A DNA stretch of 64,000 nt from Eudromia elegans. Lineage: Eukaryota > Chordata > Aves > Tinamiformes > Tinamidae. Of the stretch, positions 12,361 to 27,300 are shown piece after piece. The stretch covers positions 2,698,567 through 2,762,566 of the forward strand of contig PTEX01000003.1 of assembly GCA_003342815.1 (NCBI GenBank), read 5' to 3'. The notes under the pieces were generated by a model that worked only from the letters and a program-made list of their open reading frames with translations, made no database searches and had not been told where the DNA came from. Numbering within the stretch: the first letter of the stretch is position 1; each line of letters begins with the position of its first letter. Made by a program: the position numbers and the translations under genes.

Positions 12361-15300
12361 TACTGTGAACAATTACAGTCCAGAGTTGATATTCAAGTTG
12401 TTAATATGCAGGGGGGTTGTAGCCTGACTCTCTTCTGCCTGTCTGTGCAATTAGACAGCTGTCAGCATGTCCTGTGGCATCCTGAATTAAAAGGGCTATC
12501 GACTGGCATTTTAATTTTTTTGTGGAAAGACATTTTCTTGAAGATTTGGCTTTTCTGTTGCATTTTTTCTACTATTTTTTGTATGTGTGTATGACTTTTT
12601 AAGAGGAGGGAAGTTGGCAGGAGTACTGCTCACAGATCATAGGGTTGTGTGCACTTGTATAGAAAGTGACTTCAGATCTTGCATAATTTCTGTTCTTGTT
12701 GCCAGTGTAACTTTATTTCATGGCCTTTACTGAAGCAACTTATTCACTTCTACATATTCTGGTTGGTAGTTTTAGAAACGTAAATGAGTAGATGAGTAGA
12801 CACAGGCATTATTTTGGAAGAAGGAAGAAGGAATTTAAAGTTCTGGTTGCTCAACTGGCACCTGAGAATCTAGCTAACTTCCTGCTGATGCATTGCCTGT
12901 AATAAGTTCAGGAAAAAAAATATCCTATTTTTCTGCCTCTGCAACTTTAGTTGACTTAATAGTATTTTATACAGTGTAGGTATAGCTTTACAATTTAAAT
13001 AGAATAGTTTATCAGAGGAGGATCAAAACCTACTTTATTCTCTTGACAGGATTGTCCTTGACATTTGTAGGAATAAGTAATAGTAGGATATTCCTTGGCC
13101 AGTTCTTATTTTTAATCTCCACATAGAAGAAAATACTAGTGTTTTGGTCAGTTGTGGGGGAAAAAGAGATTCTTTAGGAGTTAGAGCACAGTGATAGAGA
13201 ATGATGGTTCTTAGTAATTGTTGCCATTGGGCATCTGTATTTCTGAGTAAAGTATTATTTGTGTATTTTCTGCTGTGTAAATAGACTGGATTCTAGATGC
13301 TGCTGTATGATCAGTCAAGCTTATTGTCTTCATACGATGGTGGAAACAACCTAAACACACAGGCTTTTCATTGTAGTAACTTATTCAAACGGGATATATT
13401 CAAAATATACGTACAAAGTCTATTACAGCAGTAACTCCTTAAGCAGCTAGCTCATAGTGTTCTAGTTTGCATTGCAATGATGAGAATTCATCAAAGAGAT
13501 AGCTAACTGCAGAAATAAACAGAGAAGGTCTTAGTTGAATGTGAGTGTGATATTGACAGTGTATCCATGAAACAGAGGCCCCGAGGAGGACCCAAGTTGT
13601 TCTGCATGAAGCCTATTCTGTGGCAAAATTGGAAATTTATTTAAAATAGAGGGTTCACTCTGCTTTGGCACCAATGTTTCTTTGGCAGGCCACTTATTGG
13701 CTTAGCTGGGCTAGTGTTCTGTCAGTGAGCACACTTATATAGGGGTCACTTACATTTCATGTATTTGGGTTTCGCCCAATAATGTCATGTTTCAAAAAGA
13801 CTATGCAGGAGCCCTGTGATCTACCATGATAACAAAGAAAGCTCTAATTTGTTCTCCCCGTTTTTTCGAACAATCGGTTAATTACATTCTAATCTGTTAG
13901 AAGTGTTGTGAGATAGGCCAGTTTGCTGCAGTTTCTGTCACTTGAAAAAGAACATCTTTTGTGGGACGAGAATTTCATGGTGTTTCTTTTCAAGGTTTAT
14001 TATTTCAGTCTGATTCATTTCCTGTTTTTCTGCTAATGTACTGACAAAAGCAGAAACAAGTATCCTTCAGCAGTTCATTTGTAAAGCTAGAAAATACATA
14101 ATTTATTGTTTTGCAAGTGGCTGTATGAAGCTGCAGAGACATACACAGTTCTTCCCTGTCTCGAGCATTGCTCCTGTGTTTACTTTCCAGAACAAATCTG
14201 GAGTGCGTTTCCTTCTCCTGCCATCCCCACTGCTCTGTAGGTGGCAATGCTGTTGGGATAGGAGAAGGATGAGGGCAGGTTAAAACTGCTTTTCTTGAAT
14301 AAAAATGTAAGAACCAGGTGTGGTATTGCTAAAACTTCTAGCACACATTTTTCAAGGAGTAAAAAGCCACGCTTGCTTAGGCTCTCAAACGCAGTGCCAT
14401 AGAACTACTTGAAGATTTCCAGGCCAGGTATCTGAAATGTATATGAATGGCAGGACAGGTATTTGAATTGAATTTGAATTTCTGGATTTGAAAATGGCCT
14501 CTTGGGATTTCATGTTTAGACTCTGTGTTAGGTTTTTTTGCATCCTGCATTTATGCTGTGGAGTCTTAAAGATGGGATCCTGGACCCCAGAGAAACTTGG
14601 TATAAGTGTTCTGGTGGAGTACTAATCAGTAATGTCAGGGACCGGTAAAAGGATGGCCTGTTTTCCTAGTGGTTACTGATTCTTAAAATGTTAGAATTGT
14701 AATATTTTGATAAATATATTCTATAAGGTTTATTATGCCTGCATAAAATACATGTTTTGCTTTTAATATATATTAAAGGTATGTCAAAAGAGTATTTCAT
14801 AAATCTAAATCCCATTCATTTCAAGAAAATGCCTAGAATAGGTATGCTTCCATCAGGACATTTTAATTTATATTATCCATGCCGAAGGTCACAAATGTAT
14901 GGCTTCGAAGGCAGCTTGAAGTTTGAAGCTCCTTTTAAAAACACAAAATCAGGTGAAACCATTGTTCCTTTTTTCTTAAATAACTTTGGGGTTATGTTTT
15001 TCTGATATTTAAACCTTTTTCGAATTGTTCTTTTAGAAGCAGTTTGGTCATGTCACAGGCTTGTTCATGGTCATCTTTGTATTCCTCTGTTAAATCTAAA
15101 GTAAACTGTCCTATGTACTTTTAATTCTTCTTGCAGTGAATATTTCTTTCTGCACATTAGGTTATCTTAGATGATTACCTATAGAAATCTTCATCTAAGA
15201 ATATACACTTTTTTCCTTCTTATAGCTTATGAAACTAGTACTGTAAATCCCATTAAATACTGTGGGATTATTTTTGTGTCTTTTTTCATCACACTTGCCT

Positions 15301-18300
15301 TTTAGATACATGATTCCTTTTGAGGATGGGAAGGACATGTAATCCTGAATGACATTAAGCCTCCAGGCTACCATTAGAGACCATATCTTTTGCTGAGCAA
15401 AGTAAAATTGAGGGCTCTTTCTTCAGCGATGTCAGTTATAAGGAGGACATCATATGGTAAAATGTGCAAAGGAAGAACACAATTATTTTCTGCTTGCAGA
15501 GTCTGTGGATATTTGAGAGACGCTGCTGGGGTGTATATGAGAGGAAGAAACATGCTTTATTTCTGTTCCACATGGCAGTGGGGTTTATAAGTGTCTATTA
15601 ACGACAGCCATAGAAATGAGACATCAGATGAGTGATTTCAGTATCTCGGAGCACAGGTGCCGAAGGGCCAGTGGTGAAGTTATTACAGCTTAAAGCTCAT
15701 TGGCTCCAATGTCAGAGGTTCTTGTGATCCAAGGGCGCCCTGGCTGTGGGGTGAGACATCTTCCCTTCCCTCCGTCTGGCTGTGCTGCACTCGCTCTGTG
15801 CCACAGTTTGGCGAGTCACGTTGTTTCCCTGCCTCGGTTCCCATCTGTAAAGCAAGAATGCCTTGCTCTTAGTGCTTTGTTTTTAGAACATAATAAATTA
15901 TATAAGAAAAACACTCTTATATGTATGCCCACTGCATACTATCATGGAAATGGTCTTGACAAAGCTTTGTTTTGACTGAGGATGTTATCAAGTGAGCAAT
16001 AAAGAGTTCAGATTTTTAGACTTGTATATCTACACGTGTATGCAATATTTGGAATTGACAGTACCTCCTGTGATTAAGGACACTTAATAGTTTGCTTTAT
16101 AAAAACAGATTTTTAGGTTTTTCGATCCCAAATGTAATTAGACTGAAACACTGATGTTTGTGTTGAGCTTCAATCTGGATTCTTACAGTGTTTCTGAAAA
16201 CACAAAGGAAACATTTCTTAAAAAAAAAATGCAATCCTTGCTGCTGCTCTGGTGAAGCAGTAATGCCAGTGTTTTAGAGCAAGGGTGGATATTTGTTTGA
16301 CTTGCTTTGTTTTGCCTGTGCTCCCTGTGAAAATGTGTAAAGAATGACAAATTCTGGAAAACTTGTTTTCCAAGCATTTTCCTTAGAGACCAGCTGGTGT
16401 GGCACTTAAATCCCTGGATGTTTCACATGCATCCAGCCTCTTTCAGCCAGTGTAGGAACTGGTCAGATGCTTCTTTGCCTCTCCCAGCCTCTAGGCATCA
16501 GGTCAGTGATGAGTGCCCCCAGTGAGGGGCAAGCTGCCCTTCTGCTCTTGCTTCCCTGCTGGTTTGAGGGGAGAAGGGGAGTTGCCAAACACCACTTCAC
16601 AGGAGGTGCAAGGAAGGGGGATGAGGCTACAATGGACAGAGAAAGAGGAATGGGAAAGAGTTAGGCCATGAGAAAGGGTAGGAAGAGAAGGCAACGTGCC
16701 AGGGTGAGCAAAAGGCAGAAACTGCTCAAGCAACAATTCTTTTAGATCAAATTTCACTTCTGATGCTGTCCCCTGTTTCCCATTATTGGTACCCTCCAGT
16801 CGTGCGGGTGTTTCGCAGGAAAACCAGAAAAATGTTTGAAAAGAAGGGACTGCTCTGAGGTGGTATCCTTAACCCCTGCTAAGGTACTGGCCTGCACCAG
16901 GGCTCCCAGGTGCTATTGTGTGGCCTTGGCTCCTGGGTAGGCAGGGATGGGAAGTTGAGTGGAGCTTAGCCCCGGATAGCCCTCTAAGCTGCTGCTCTGC
17001 GTGAGCAAGGATTTGCGGAGAGGTTTCCCATGTCCTGCGCAGGCTGCGGCCGCGTCGGGAGGCTGGTCTTCTGGCTCTGCTGTCCTAGCACTTCCTAGCA
17101 TATTTGGAACTTTAGGGGTAACGTGTTTTTGGAGAGTGCTGAGGAAAAGGCCATTCAGAACGGGTTGTCTGCAATAGCCTCGTCCATAGGGTGTGTGGGG
17201 TTGGAGAGGGCCCTGCTAGACTCCTTAGCTGTTTTTCTGTGTGCCTGTCTTTAGGCAGCCAGGGATTGGTTGTTTTGCAGATGGTTGCAGCTGTAAGTTG
17301 CTCAGCATAAGCTTTGAACATATGGAATCCTATAGAGACATAAAACACGCTTAAAACTTTAGCAGCCTGCAGTGCCTTAATCCTGTTTCAGAAAACAATT
17401 TTGGCCTTAATGTCTGTTTTCCATTTTGTAAATTGAGAGAAATAATCTTCCATGACAAAAACGCTGTGCAGATTTCACAGCAGCACTTTAAGGACTGTCT
17501 TGTTAATGCTTGGAAGCTGCAAGTGTGTTAGAAACATCTTCTGGACTTGCAGGCAGCACAGCTCCTTCATTCTCTCTTTGCGGAGTTCGTCTGCCAGGTG
17601 TTGCCTTGCGCCTTCCCCCCATAGCAAACAGCAGCTGCTCGGGTTAGGAAGCCTGACTCAATCTATATATCAACTTACAGCAACACTGTCGGTCAGATTT
17701 CTGTTGCAGATAGGAGGAGATGCTTCCTGATGCCTCCAGAAGTGGTGGAAGGGTCAGCCATGACTATCCAGCGATTCTTCTGGCTGAGGCTGAGCCAGCA
17801 GTTGGTTCTGTGGTTGTTGCACCTGAATGGATGAAGAGGGTGATGCTCAATTTGTGTTTCATGGCAACTTGCATTCTGGCATCCTTAATTTTTGATTGTG
17901 TGGTGCTGAATATGCCTTTACTGGTTGTTACTGATGCACAATCTTCCTTTTATGTCCCCTGAAAAAACACAAATGTGCATGGAGCTGCTCCAAACTCTAG
18001 GAGGGAATTGTAGGCATATCTGAACTATTTAAATAGTATCAAAATGTAAATTTAAACAAAGTGTTGTGTTTTTAAAAGTAGCTCTTATCTCCCTAGTGTG
18101 TCAGCCTGACCAGCAGTTGTTTAAAAAGGCTTCAAGCAGCACATGCTTCAGCTGCAGTTGGAGTTGGCTGGTGTTGATGGTTGGGGCTGGTAATGCGAGT
18201 CAGAACAGCTTGTTTTTGGACATCCTTTTGTGACATCACTGTTGGCTTGGCAGATCATTATTCCACTTTATTTGCAATTAATATTCATATGTTCTACTAT

Positions 18301-21300
18301 TTTGTTTTTAAATACTTTTTGAATATATATTCACCTTTTAGTATGCTTAATTTCCAGTGTGCAGCACTCTCAATTATATAACTTTGGTAGCTATGAGGTG
18401 ATTTTTTTATTTTGGTACATGGTGACAGCTTTGTTCTAAGGAGAATTCATTTATAATATCAGCTATAAGTCTGTAATAAAATATTTCCATAGTTGTATCC
18501 AGTTTTAAAGAGTGAGGAATCATGCATGTCCCTTAAACGCCTAATACTTGAATGCTTCCAATGAGCAGACGAGGTTGAGGATTGGAAGTGCTAAACAATG
18601 AGTTTGCAAATTACAAATTTAAAAGGTAAAAAAAAAATGACAGAAAGAAATGATAATGAATACCTTATTTCGCTGATTGTGACTTCTCTTAAATGACATG
18701 GGCAGGCAAAATGCAGAGAAGACTTGAGGGGAAAAAAGGGAAGAACAGCCAAAAATAAGAACTTCAAAATTAATTTCTGAATAATTTTTCATTTATGCAG
18801 TTTATAATTTTTTAATACAGTTTTCAGTAATTTGTTAGAGAATAGGCTATAAGTCCTCCTTGCTGAAAATAGTTAATATAGTGGAATGGCATAAATATTA
18901 AAGATTTGAAGGACAAAAAGAAAAAACAGCAACTTGCTGAAGTATATCTTGATTCAAACAGTAACATTTTGAAGCTTCTAAATAATTGTCAGATCATTTT
19001 GAAAAAAAGATATTTTAACAACTTGCCTAAATTGAAAGGATTAAAATGTTTTGTTAGAACACTAAAACTTGAAAAAGAGAGTGCATAAAATATCAAGTGA
19101 GGTTGTTACACTTCAGTTGAAGTTAAAATGAAGTTAATTAACTCTTTCTTTGCTCAGTGGAAACACATGAGCAACAAAACTCGTTGTTTTGGGGACTTGG
19201 GTATGGGCCAGTGTTATTCCCCACACTGGCACCGCTCCAGGATATGATTCATTTTGGTCTCATGGTAGCTGTTGCAAGGAGACCACATGCGTGTTGCGCT
19301 ACAACGAATCTGAAGTGCATTTTGAATCGAGAACCCCGAGCAGTCGCCAAGGCTGGGGTATTTATTTGTTCAGGGGAAGTTTGTCTTGCATTAGGGAGCA
19401 GACTGTAGAAGAACGCTCACTTGTACAGACTTGCTTCAGTTTTGCTGTAGGAAGTTCTCTACTGCCCAAGGAAGTTCTCTACTGCCCAAAGCAAGAAGCT
19501 GATGGTAATGCTGCCTTTTTTTTAACCTTAAATTTGTAGTTGAGTCTCCCCAAAATGGGCTCATTTGTTGAATGGATTTTCAGAAGCCAAGAGAAAGGTT
19601 GAGATTAGAACCTGGCATTCCAAATAGCTGAGGGGAAGGGCTCTTGCTGGGTGTGCTGGGGTTTTCTAAGAGTAGCTGGCACAGTATCCGAGCAGACTGT
19701 ATGGGAGATGGCAAAGACAAATACGAGTTTGTCCAGATCACAGTCCACGGAGCTGGAACAGGGTGTCTTGGTGAACTACAGGTTCAGGTTACAGCTGCAG
19801 GTAACACTCAGCAGTGTCACCAGGTTATCTAGGACTGGCACATGTGGCCCTGGCAGTATGAAACCTGAAACTATTGTGATTATTTGGGTTTGAGGTTTTG
19901 GAGTTTGTTTATTTGTTTGAATGTCAACAACAACTTGGGTTTGTCTGTTTTGTTTGTCAGCTTTTTTTTTTTTTCCTTTCCTCCCAGAAGCTGAATGTTG
20001 CTCAAACCCAAGATGTGCTGACAGTAGCTGTGGAAGTTAAATGTCACCATGCTTTGAATGCTTACGAGCGGCTTTGTAAAAATCATGTTTTAAATATGTT
20101 TCAGGCATTGCTGTCTACTGTTGGGCTTCCCTTCCTCTATTTGATGTGGCCCTAGCTGTGAGACAAACTCTGCAGGAGTGCAAGAAGGAGTCTTTTCTAT
20201 ACATGGGTATGGGGAGGTAATACTGCTCTGTAGACCTGCAAGATCCCCCTTCAAGGAGGTGGCTGTGGGTGTCCTTGTGTACGGTTTGGCACTCGAGGTT
20301 TTGTGATGCACCTTCTCAGGTTTATGAACCTTTCTTGCTGCCTGTGCAGAGCTTGTTTAGGGTAAATATTTAACCTTTTGATTAAAGGTTCAAAGCATGG
20401 CCAGCATTGAGCATGGAGCAGAGGGGACCGATGGTAGTTACAGAAAGGTGGGTGAAAGCAGCTTTTAATAAAGCTTTTGAGTTCTTTTTACTCAAATTGC
20501 TTGTCTCCCAAGTAGCCACACGAGGTTTTCTGCCAGCGCCACGGACACTGTATCAGCGGGCGGTTGAGAAATCCCTCAGTCCTGAGAAATCTGCAGCGCA
20601 TACAAACTGTTAGCTTTGGCTCTGCTTTCTCCTGTTAGATAACTCAAACGACTGCCGCTGACTTGAGGCATCTGTTTTGTTTTTAAAGCTTGAAGGGAAG
20701 GCGGGTGCCCTGCTGTCTGCCCTTGCTGCGTCTGGGTCAGCCCGGGAGGCCGGCAGGACGAGGTGCCTTTGCTGCAGGCCAGGTGACCTGCAGTCCATGA
20801 GCAAGTGTGGGTGCCCTGGTCATTGTTAACTGCTCCTTCACTAGCCCTGCTCTCTGCTGCTTCCTTCGCCCCTGCCGCCTCCTGGTGCAGAAAGTCTACC
20901 TGATGCCACGAAAATGCGATGTCTGGCACAGCAGCCCTCTCTGTCGGGAAAATTGCATCGAGCCTCCCTCCGTCCTGCCCTCGTGCACTTGCTTTGTGGC
21001 TCGGGAATGCAACCTCGGAGTTATGTTAAGGTTCTGCTTCATAGCTGCTTCCAAAGCATCTGCTGGCAGGAAAGCTCTGACGGCAGCAGTGCTGGGGTGA
21101 GGTTTTGCATTGCGCACATTCAGTCACCTCATTTGTTAGAGGTAACGGCAGACTGGAAGTGAAGGAAAACGCGGGGCAAGAAAAGCCTCTGGGCGCCACA
21201 TTTATAGCCTAGGGCTCAGTGTCTGTATGGGTAGAAAATACACTTGACAAAATGTTGTGTCTCTCTTGTTCATTATGAACCTTTGAGAGTATCTTGTAAA

Positions 21301-24300
21301 TATGTGTACCTACCACTTTTGGCTTGCAGGGTAATGCTTCTAGGTTTTTAGAAAGGGGTCACCATAATAGTTCTTTAATTTCAAATTCCAGCAATCTTCA
21401 GAATTGTGCTGGAAATTTTTTCAGTATGGGAAAAAAATCAATAATCGCTTACTGTAATTTGACATGCACAACAAGCAGCTTTCAGATAGAAAACAAGCAA
21501 GTAGGGACTTAACAGTGCTCTGTGAGTTCATGATGTGCTAGAGATATTGGTATGTTTTTTCCTTCTGTACTTAGTTTAACAAATTTGATATTTCTGTGAT
21601 CTAGCAACTTTTAGATTGGACTTGTGAAAAGATAAGGGAATTGCATTTACTTGGGTTTTACTAGAAAAGGTGTAATTGAAGGCATGTACCAAGGTTACCA
21701 TTTAAAAACCACAAAGCCTGGTTTTACTGTAAAGGCCAAAATAACATATGCTACTTTGGAAAATTATAATTAGAAAGTGCTTAGCTGTTTTAGCACTGAA
21801 GGAAAAAAAAAACAGTAGGGTTTTTTTAGGAATTTTTTGCTTGTTTCTTTTTTCTTTGCCTGTAACTGCTGGAAGTGGCTGGTGCCTGACAGCTTCCCCC
21901 CAGCAAGCCCTAGGTAATGATGCTTCCTTACTTGTGTGCAGAGCTGCACAAGGTGCTGGGGGGCAGGACCAGCCAGTGAAGTGGTGTAGTTCAAGTGCAG
22001 TCTATATGGACTGGGCACGTGCAGGGAGAGGGTGTCCAGAAATAAATCCCTTGCAAAGTATGACAGCAGGGAAGTTGTGTTTCAGAGTACTCACTGTGTT
22101 ATGGGGCCTGCCTATGGAGGTGTAACTTGCTAATTTAAAACTCATGGCGGAAATGTTATTTTTCTCCTTTCTGGCAATTGCTCAGGGATGGTGGCGCTCG
22201 GCCCTGCTCCAGAGCGTTCATATCCTGCCTAACAGAGGAAAATTATCCAGTGCCCTGTGACTTTTTCTGACTTTGTATTCTGCCATTAAGAGCGTTAAAC
22301 ACTGAATTAAGCCTGAGTACTACTTGTTGTTGTTTCAGATTATTTATTTGAAACCAACTTTCTAGCCCTTCAGCACAGAGCACATGTGCTATGCTGTATT
22401 GCTCGGTAAAAACCTGCAGCAACCTGGTTAAATCCAGCTCAACACCAGCACCACAGCGCCTGTTTTGGCGTGGGGTGTGATATTGTTTTAGGTGGTATAA
22501 ATGTGCTGGCAGAAAAACTCATATTGGCACATGCTGTGTTTTCCAGCATAGTTATGGCAACAGAGGTACTTCTGATGACTAGGACTCAAATTTTTCTTTC
22601 TTTCTCCTCCCTCCCTTGCATTGTGCTTTTTAACTAGCCCGTGCACTATGTATAAGGCCAGGGAGGTTTGCAAAGGCTGGGGGAGCTTCCCCGTTCTCTT
22701 GCCCTGGCCGCTCTGCGTGGGCTGCCTTTCCAGCCCATGTACTCTCTGCTTTGCTTTTGTTTTTCTCCCCCTAAAAACTATCTGCAAAATGAACTTTCCA
22801 CACTGCAGCATTAACCAGCAATACTTCGTGCTTTACAGCTAGCTGTTTTTTCTCCTCTACCCTCTTTTTCTAGCGTTCTCCCTTCTTCCTGCATCAGCTT
22901 AGGCTGCGCAATAACTTTCCCGGTATATTTGCCATTTTCTGACGCCGACGGTTTTTCTGGAGGCAGCGAGTGTTTCCTGTCTGGAAGCTGGAGGCAGCGT
23001 TCCTGTCAGGGCGGGTTATTTTTGTTTCCCTGGCCAGACCTTTCCCTGTCTTTGTTTTTGTCTCTTTTTCTTCCAGTTGTCTGTTTGTTCTTTGGGATTT
23101 TGGTGTGCGTTCAAACTTGCGCCAGTTTAACCAGAACTGTCATTAAACACAGAACAGACTTGCTGCAAAACCTCACACGGATAAATAGAAATCAACATTT
23201 TTGTGTAAACAGACAGAGTTGGTATGTCAGGCAGCAGTGGAATTAAGCATTTGGCATTGGGATTTGCACTATTTTCATTCGTGAGTGGCCAGTAGTGGTT
23301 GGTTAGGCTGGTGTAAGGCTGTACGTGGGCTCTGTCACGATGGTTTTGGTGCTTGTGGCATGAGCCATAGCAGCGTTGACTGTAGTTCCTTTTCTGTCAT
23401 GGACCTGCTGCTGCTGGAATAGACAGACTTGGATTATTCACTCGGTTGCCCAAGTTTTTCTGGAAGTTTTATGCTGACTTATGTTTTCCAAGGCCTTTGC
23501 TTTCTGTGTAAAGAGACTTGCCTCAAATCGGATTTTTGCTTGGGGCTGTTAGTTGCCTAGGACTGAATGCACTCCTGGCTCTGAGCGTTCACAGTTGCTC
23601 TCAGAGCCTCTGCCCATGTCCCTGCTCCCTCCCTGTGTAAGGTAGTGCCACAGAGCTTGATCTCGCTCAGGGAAGATGGCAAACCCTTCGTTAACTCCCT
23701 TCTCTAAGGTTAATTTTGAGTATCTTTTGAGTATTTTATCCAGAGTGTCTCTGTATCCAGATTGGGTAAAATGGTGCTACCAGAGGACTGAGATGTGATA
23801 GATGAATAGCTTCCAGCACCTCTTACTCTGAGGCAAAGATATTTGAAGATTAATGTCCTTTTTTTCTCTCCAGAAAGCAGAGGTTAGGCATCCACGAAAG
23901 AAGGGAAAAACTGAGAGCTGAAAGATGTCCCCAGTCACCTGATCTGTGATATTTTCCTGTGCAAGGGAGAAAATCCTAGTAGGAGCCAGGAGCTGAGCTC
24001 TACCACCTCTTTCATGGCCCTACCAATGCAGAGCCATGACTATTTGCTGAGGCTTGATTACAGATGTGCATGCAGGATGGCCTTTATTACGTGTGCGTCT
24101 TCTGGAAGTTTATGCAAGCTGTGCTTTTGTTTCGGAGAAGTTTCTCTTGAGAATGATCTAAGCAGTCAGAAGAGGTGTCGTATTTTCCACTCGTAGGATT
24201 GGTGACGGTGCAGGAAACTACTTTTTCGGCTCTTTTGCACTGACTCTACTTACAGATGGTTAGACTATTAAAAGACAGATTTCCCACCTCCAGAGGAGTA

Positions 24301-27300
24301 TACAGTAAAAAGTTTTAGTTTTTAATCACCCCAGGAAGGTCACCCAAGAAAGGAGCTCTTCTGAATGATTTGTCAGTACAGGCAAATTTTCTTTACAGTT
24401 TCTGATGGTTGAGAAACAGTCAGTCTTTGGGTAAAATGACAGTATTGATGCAGTTAGGCTAAAGATACCCACAGGCATTTTGTGGTACCTGTGCTTGCTC
24501 ATGGTAGCAGGGAAAGAGCTTCACCCGAGCGCAGGTGCTTGTGGCTGCTGCCCTGCCTCGCCTCATGGGTCGGTGCTAACTGAGCCCATTTGCCTTGTTT
24601 GCAACAGAGGTGGGCCTGAGGACTTCCAGACAGAAGGACCTCTGCACCGAGCTCTTTGGTCAGTCGTTACAGCATATTTAATGCTGCTCATTCCAAAAAT
24701 TTGGGGAAATTTAAGAATTTTTTTCCTGTTTGCTATTTATCATTAAGTGCCATGAGGGTGCTTGGCAGAACTTCAGCGAACCTTAAGATTACTGTGGCAG
24801 ACCTCACTTATAATTTACAGCTGTGCTGGTGAAACCCTTTACTGAACACTTGTGCTGTAGAGAAAAACTGTTCCTCTTCTGTCAGCTTCTAACTAAGGGT
24901 ATTGTGTATAGTTGCTTGGGGATTTAAAAAGATGGTGGAAGGAAGGAGGAGGCACAAGCCCTGTTAGTCCCAGGCCGGCCTCCAAGGGCAGCTTTGGAGG
25001 AGCTGGCAGGCAGTCGCTCGAGACTTTCAGAATGAGTGGAGCAGCTTGCAGGACTTCCTCTCCTCCCGGCAGCTGTCAGAGACACATGATACAGGATGTG
25101 TTGCGCATCAGTTTCTAAGGAAGGCGTGTAAGGGGGTTTCTGTTTGTTTGCTTTTTTTAATAAGCCCTTGGAGACTTCTCTGGCTCTTGGGTCACGTGCT
25201 ACATGCCCTTGTGAATTTTGAAATAACAGGACAAATATTGGTGAATTTTAGGGGCTTCTGTGGTGTTGGAGCCCACGTGCTGCTGCCTGTCCTCTGGTTG
25301 TGGGGGCCAGGCAATCTGGCCATTGCAGGCTGCGAGCCCAAGTGCTTCCAGTCTGTCTCTTTGCTTCATTGTCTCGCAAACAATATTGCGTTGTTCCCTA
25401 AGTGACAATGGCGTTTCCAGATAATTGACACAGGGCTTTGCAGAAAAATAAAGTGTAAACCGAACAAACTGTGACACAATAACAGTACAGCATTTAGATT
25501 TGCAAGAGGTTGAGTATCTCTGTCTCCCAAGTGCTTTTTTCCTGAAATCTTCATGTGTGCTAATTTCTGTACAAATCTAAATGTTATTTCATAACATGAC
25601 TTGGAATATTGAGTAATAATTCAGACTTAAAGTTGATTAGTCGATTCTTTCTGAAACAATAGGTCTTTACAAATAAAGAACAATCTTCATCCCAGATGAA
25701 GAGTAGATAACAGCTAAAAAAAGGTTCACATGGTGATTGTTACCACCCTTTCTCTGCTTCTGTTATTGTTAGTTTGATACCCAGCAATATCTAATCACCC
25801 TTTCAATTCAGGGCTGATGGATTTAGTCTCTTGTCATTATGTCTACGCCAGAGCAGAGCTGGTGTCCAAAACCTTGTCAGCACCTTCAGGGGTGCAAACT
25901 CCAGAGTGAGATTTGTCAGCAACTCAACTCCTGATTTTTGCCTTGCATAAGTTAAAGATTAAATTATTTTGCTAAAGCAATTATGTTTGAAATTGTGTGA
26001 AGTGTGAGCCCTCTCAAGTGAGACTTCTAAGGTGCATCACCTCATCCCTGAATTCCCAAGCGTGGTTTTGGTAGCCCAGTGATAGATGGTTCATTAGTGC
26101 ACACTGTGTGGGGAGGAAGTGAAAGCCTAATTGACTGGAGAAGTCTTGCTGGGTTTGAATGGCCTCTTAGTAATGTTAGCGCCCAAACGACTTTGTGTGC
26201 ATAAGGTTAGTTGTTCACAGATATGGTTCTCAAAACTAAGTAGAACGTGGAGTAAAGGGGTCTTCTTGCAGAAATGTTTAAGGGATGCCAATTGCTTCTT
26301 GCTTAGATTAAATTTAAAAAAAAAAAAAAACACCTGTTGCCTTCCTTTGAAAAGAAACCAATGATGAGTAAAACTTACACCAGTATATTTTATGGTAGTT
26401 TTGTAGAGCTCAACTTGATTTAAAACCGCTATAAAATATTTTGTATCTTTCTATCTTGGTGTAATATGACATCATTGTACATGTTTAAGTATCTGGACCT
26501 GCTGAAACTTTTTCTTTCTAAAGCTTGAAAAATCTTCTGATTTGTTAACCTTCTTAATTAAGAGGTTTTTTTTCAGTTTAATCTCAATTCCATCAACTCT
26601 TTATTTTCACCTTTCTATTAGGAACTCAAATTCTGCGTCACACCCCTCCTTTGCCTAGTAGCCCTAGCATGGTCTGATGCCTATATGTTGGGGTTTTTGA
26701 TCTTGTTAATGGAACATAACACCTTAGAAGCCCATAGCCATTGATGCTGAGCACTCTAAGACTGATTGCTCGTTCTGTTTTAACTCTTAGTGATATCAGA
26801 TTTTTATTAGTTAAACTGGGGCCAGCAAAAAAAGAAATAGAGGTTATCTTTCTAAAAAATAAGAAAAAGGAGAGATGGATAGGCAGAAAAGTTGTCTTCC
26901 CCCACATTCCCATCCCAGTTAAAATCCATTGTGGGATGAGTTGACATTAAAAACGTTTAAAGGGATTTCTTTGCTCTTTAAAAATCCTGTGTGTAGGCAT
27001 TTAATAACTTCAGTTTTCTTATATTTTAATACATTCTATATCTTATTCCATTTTAATTTTGTGGTTCTTATGGCATAAAATAACATACATAACTTTAAAA
27101 ATAAGATACCTTCTCTGCCCAATCTGCTTACATGAGTTTCTACTCATGTGTCTGGATCTAATCAGAAATATGTTGAAAATCAAAAAGCAAATACTATTCT
27201 CCAGCTGGATGAAAAGCATTAAATGTTTCATCTCTGCATGTATCAGATTGGTATTAGACCTAATCAGTTCAAGGTGCTCGTGCTGCTTGTTCCCCAAGAA

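Noticed and set aside
19157..19539. Two overlapping + strand frames considered as a possible remnant of a mobile element or retroviral gene
   Set aside because: No recognisable motif, terminal repeats or neighbouring polymerase remnants. Lengths are within chance.
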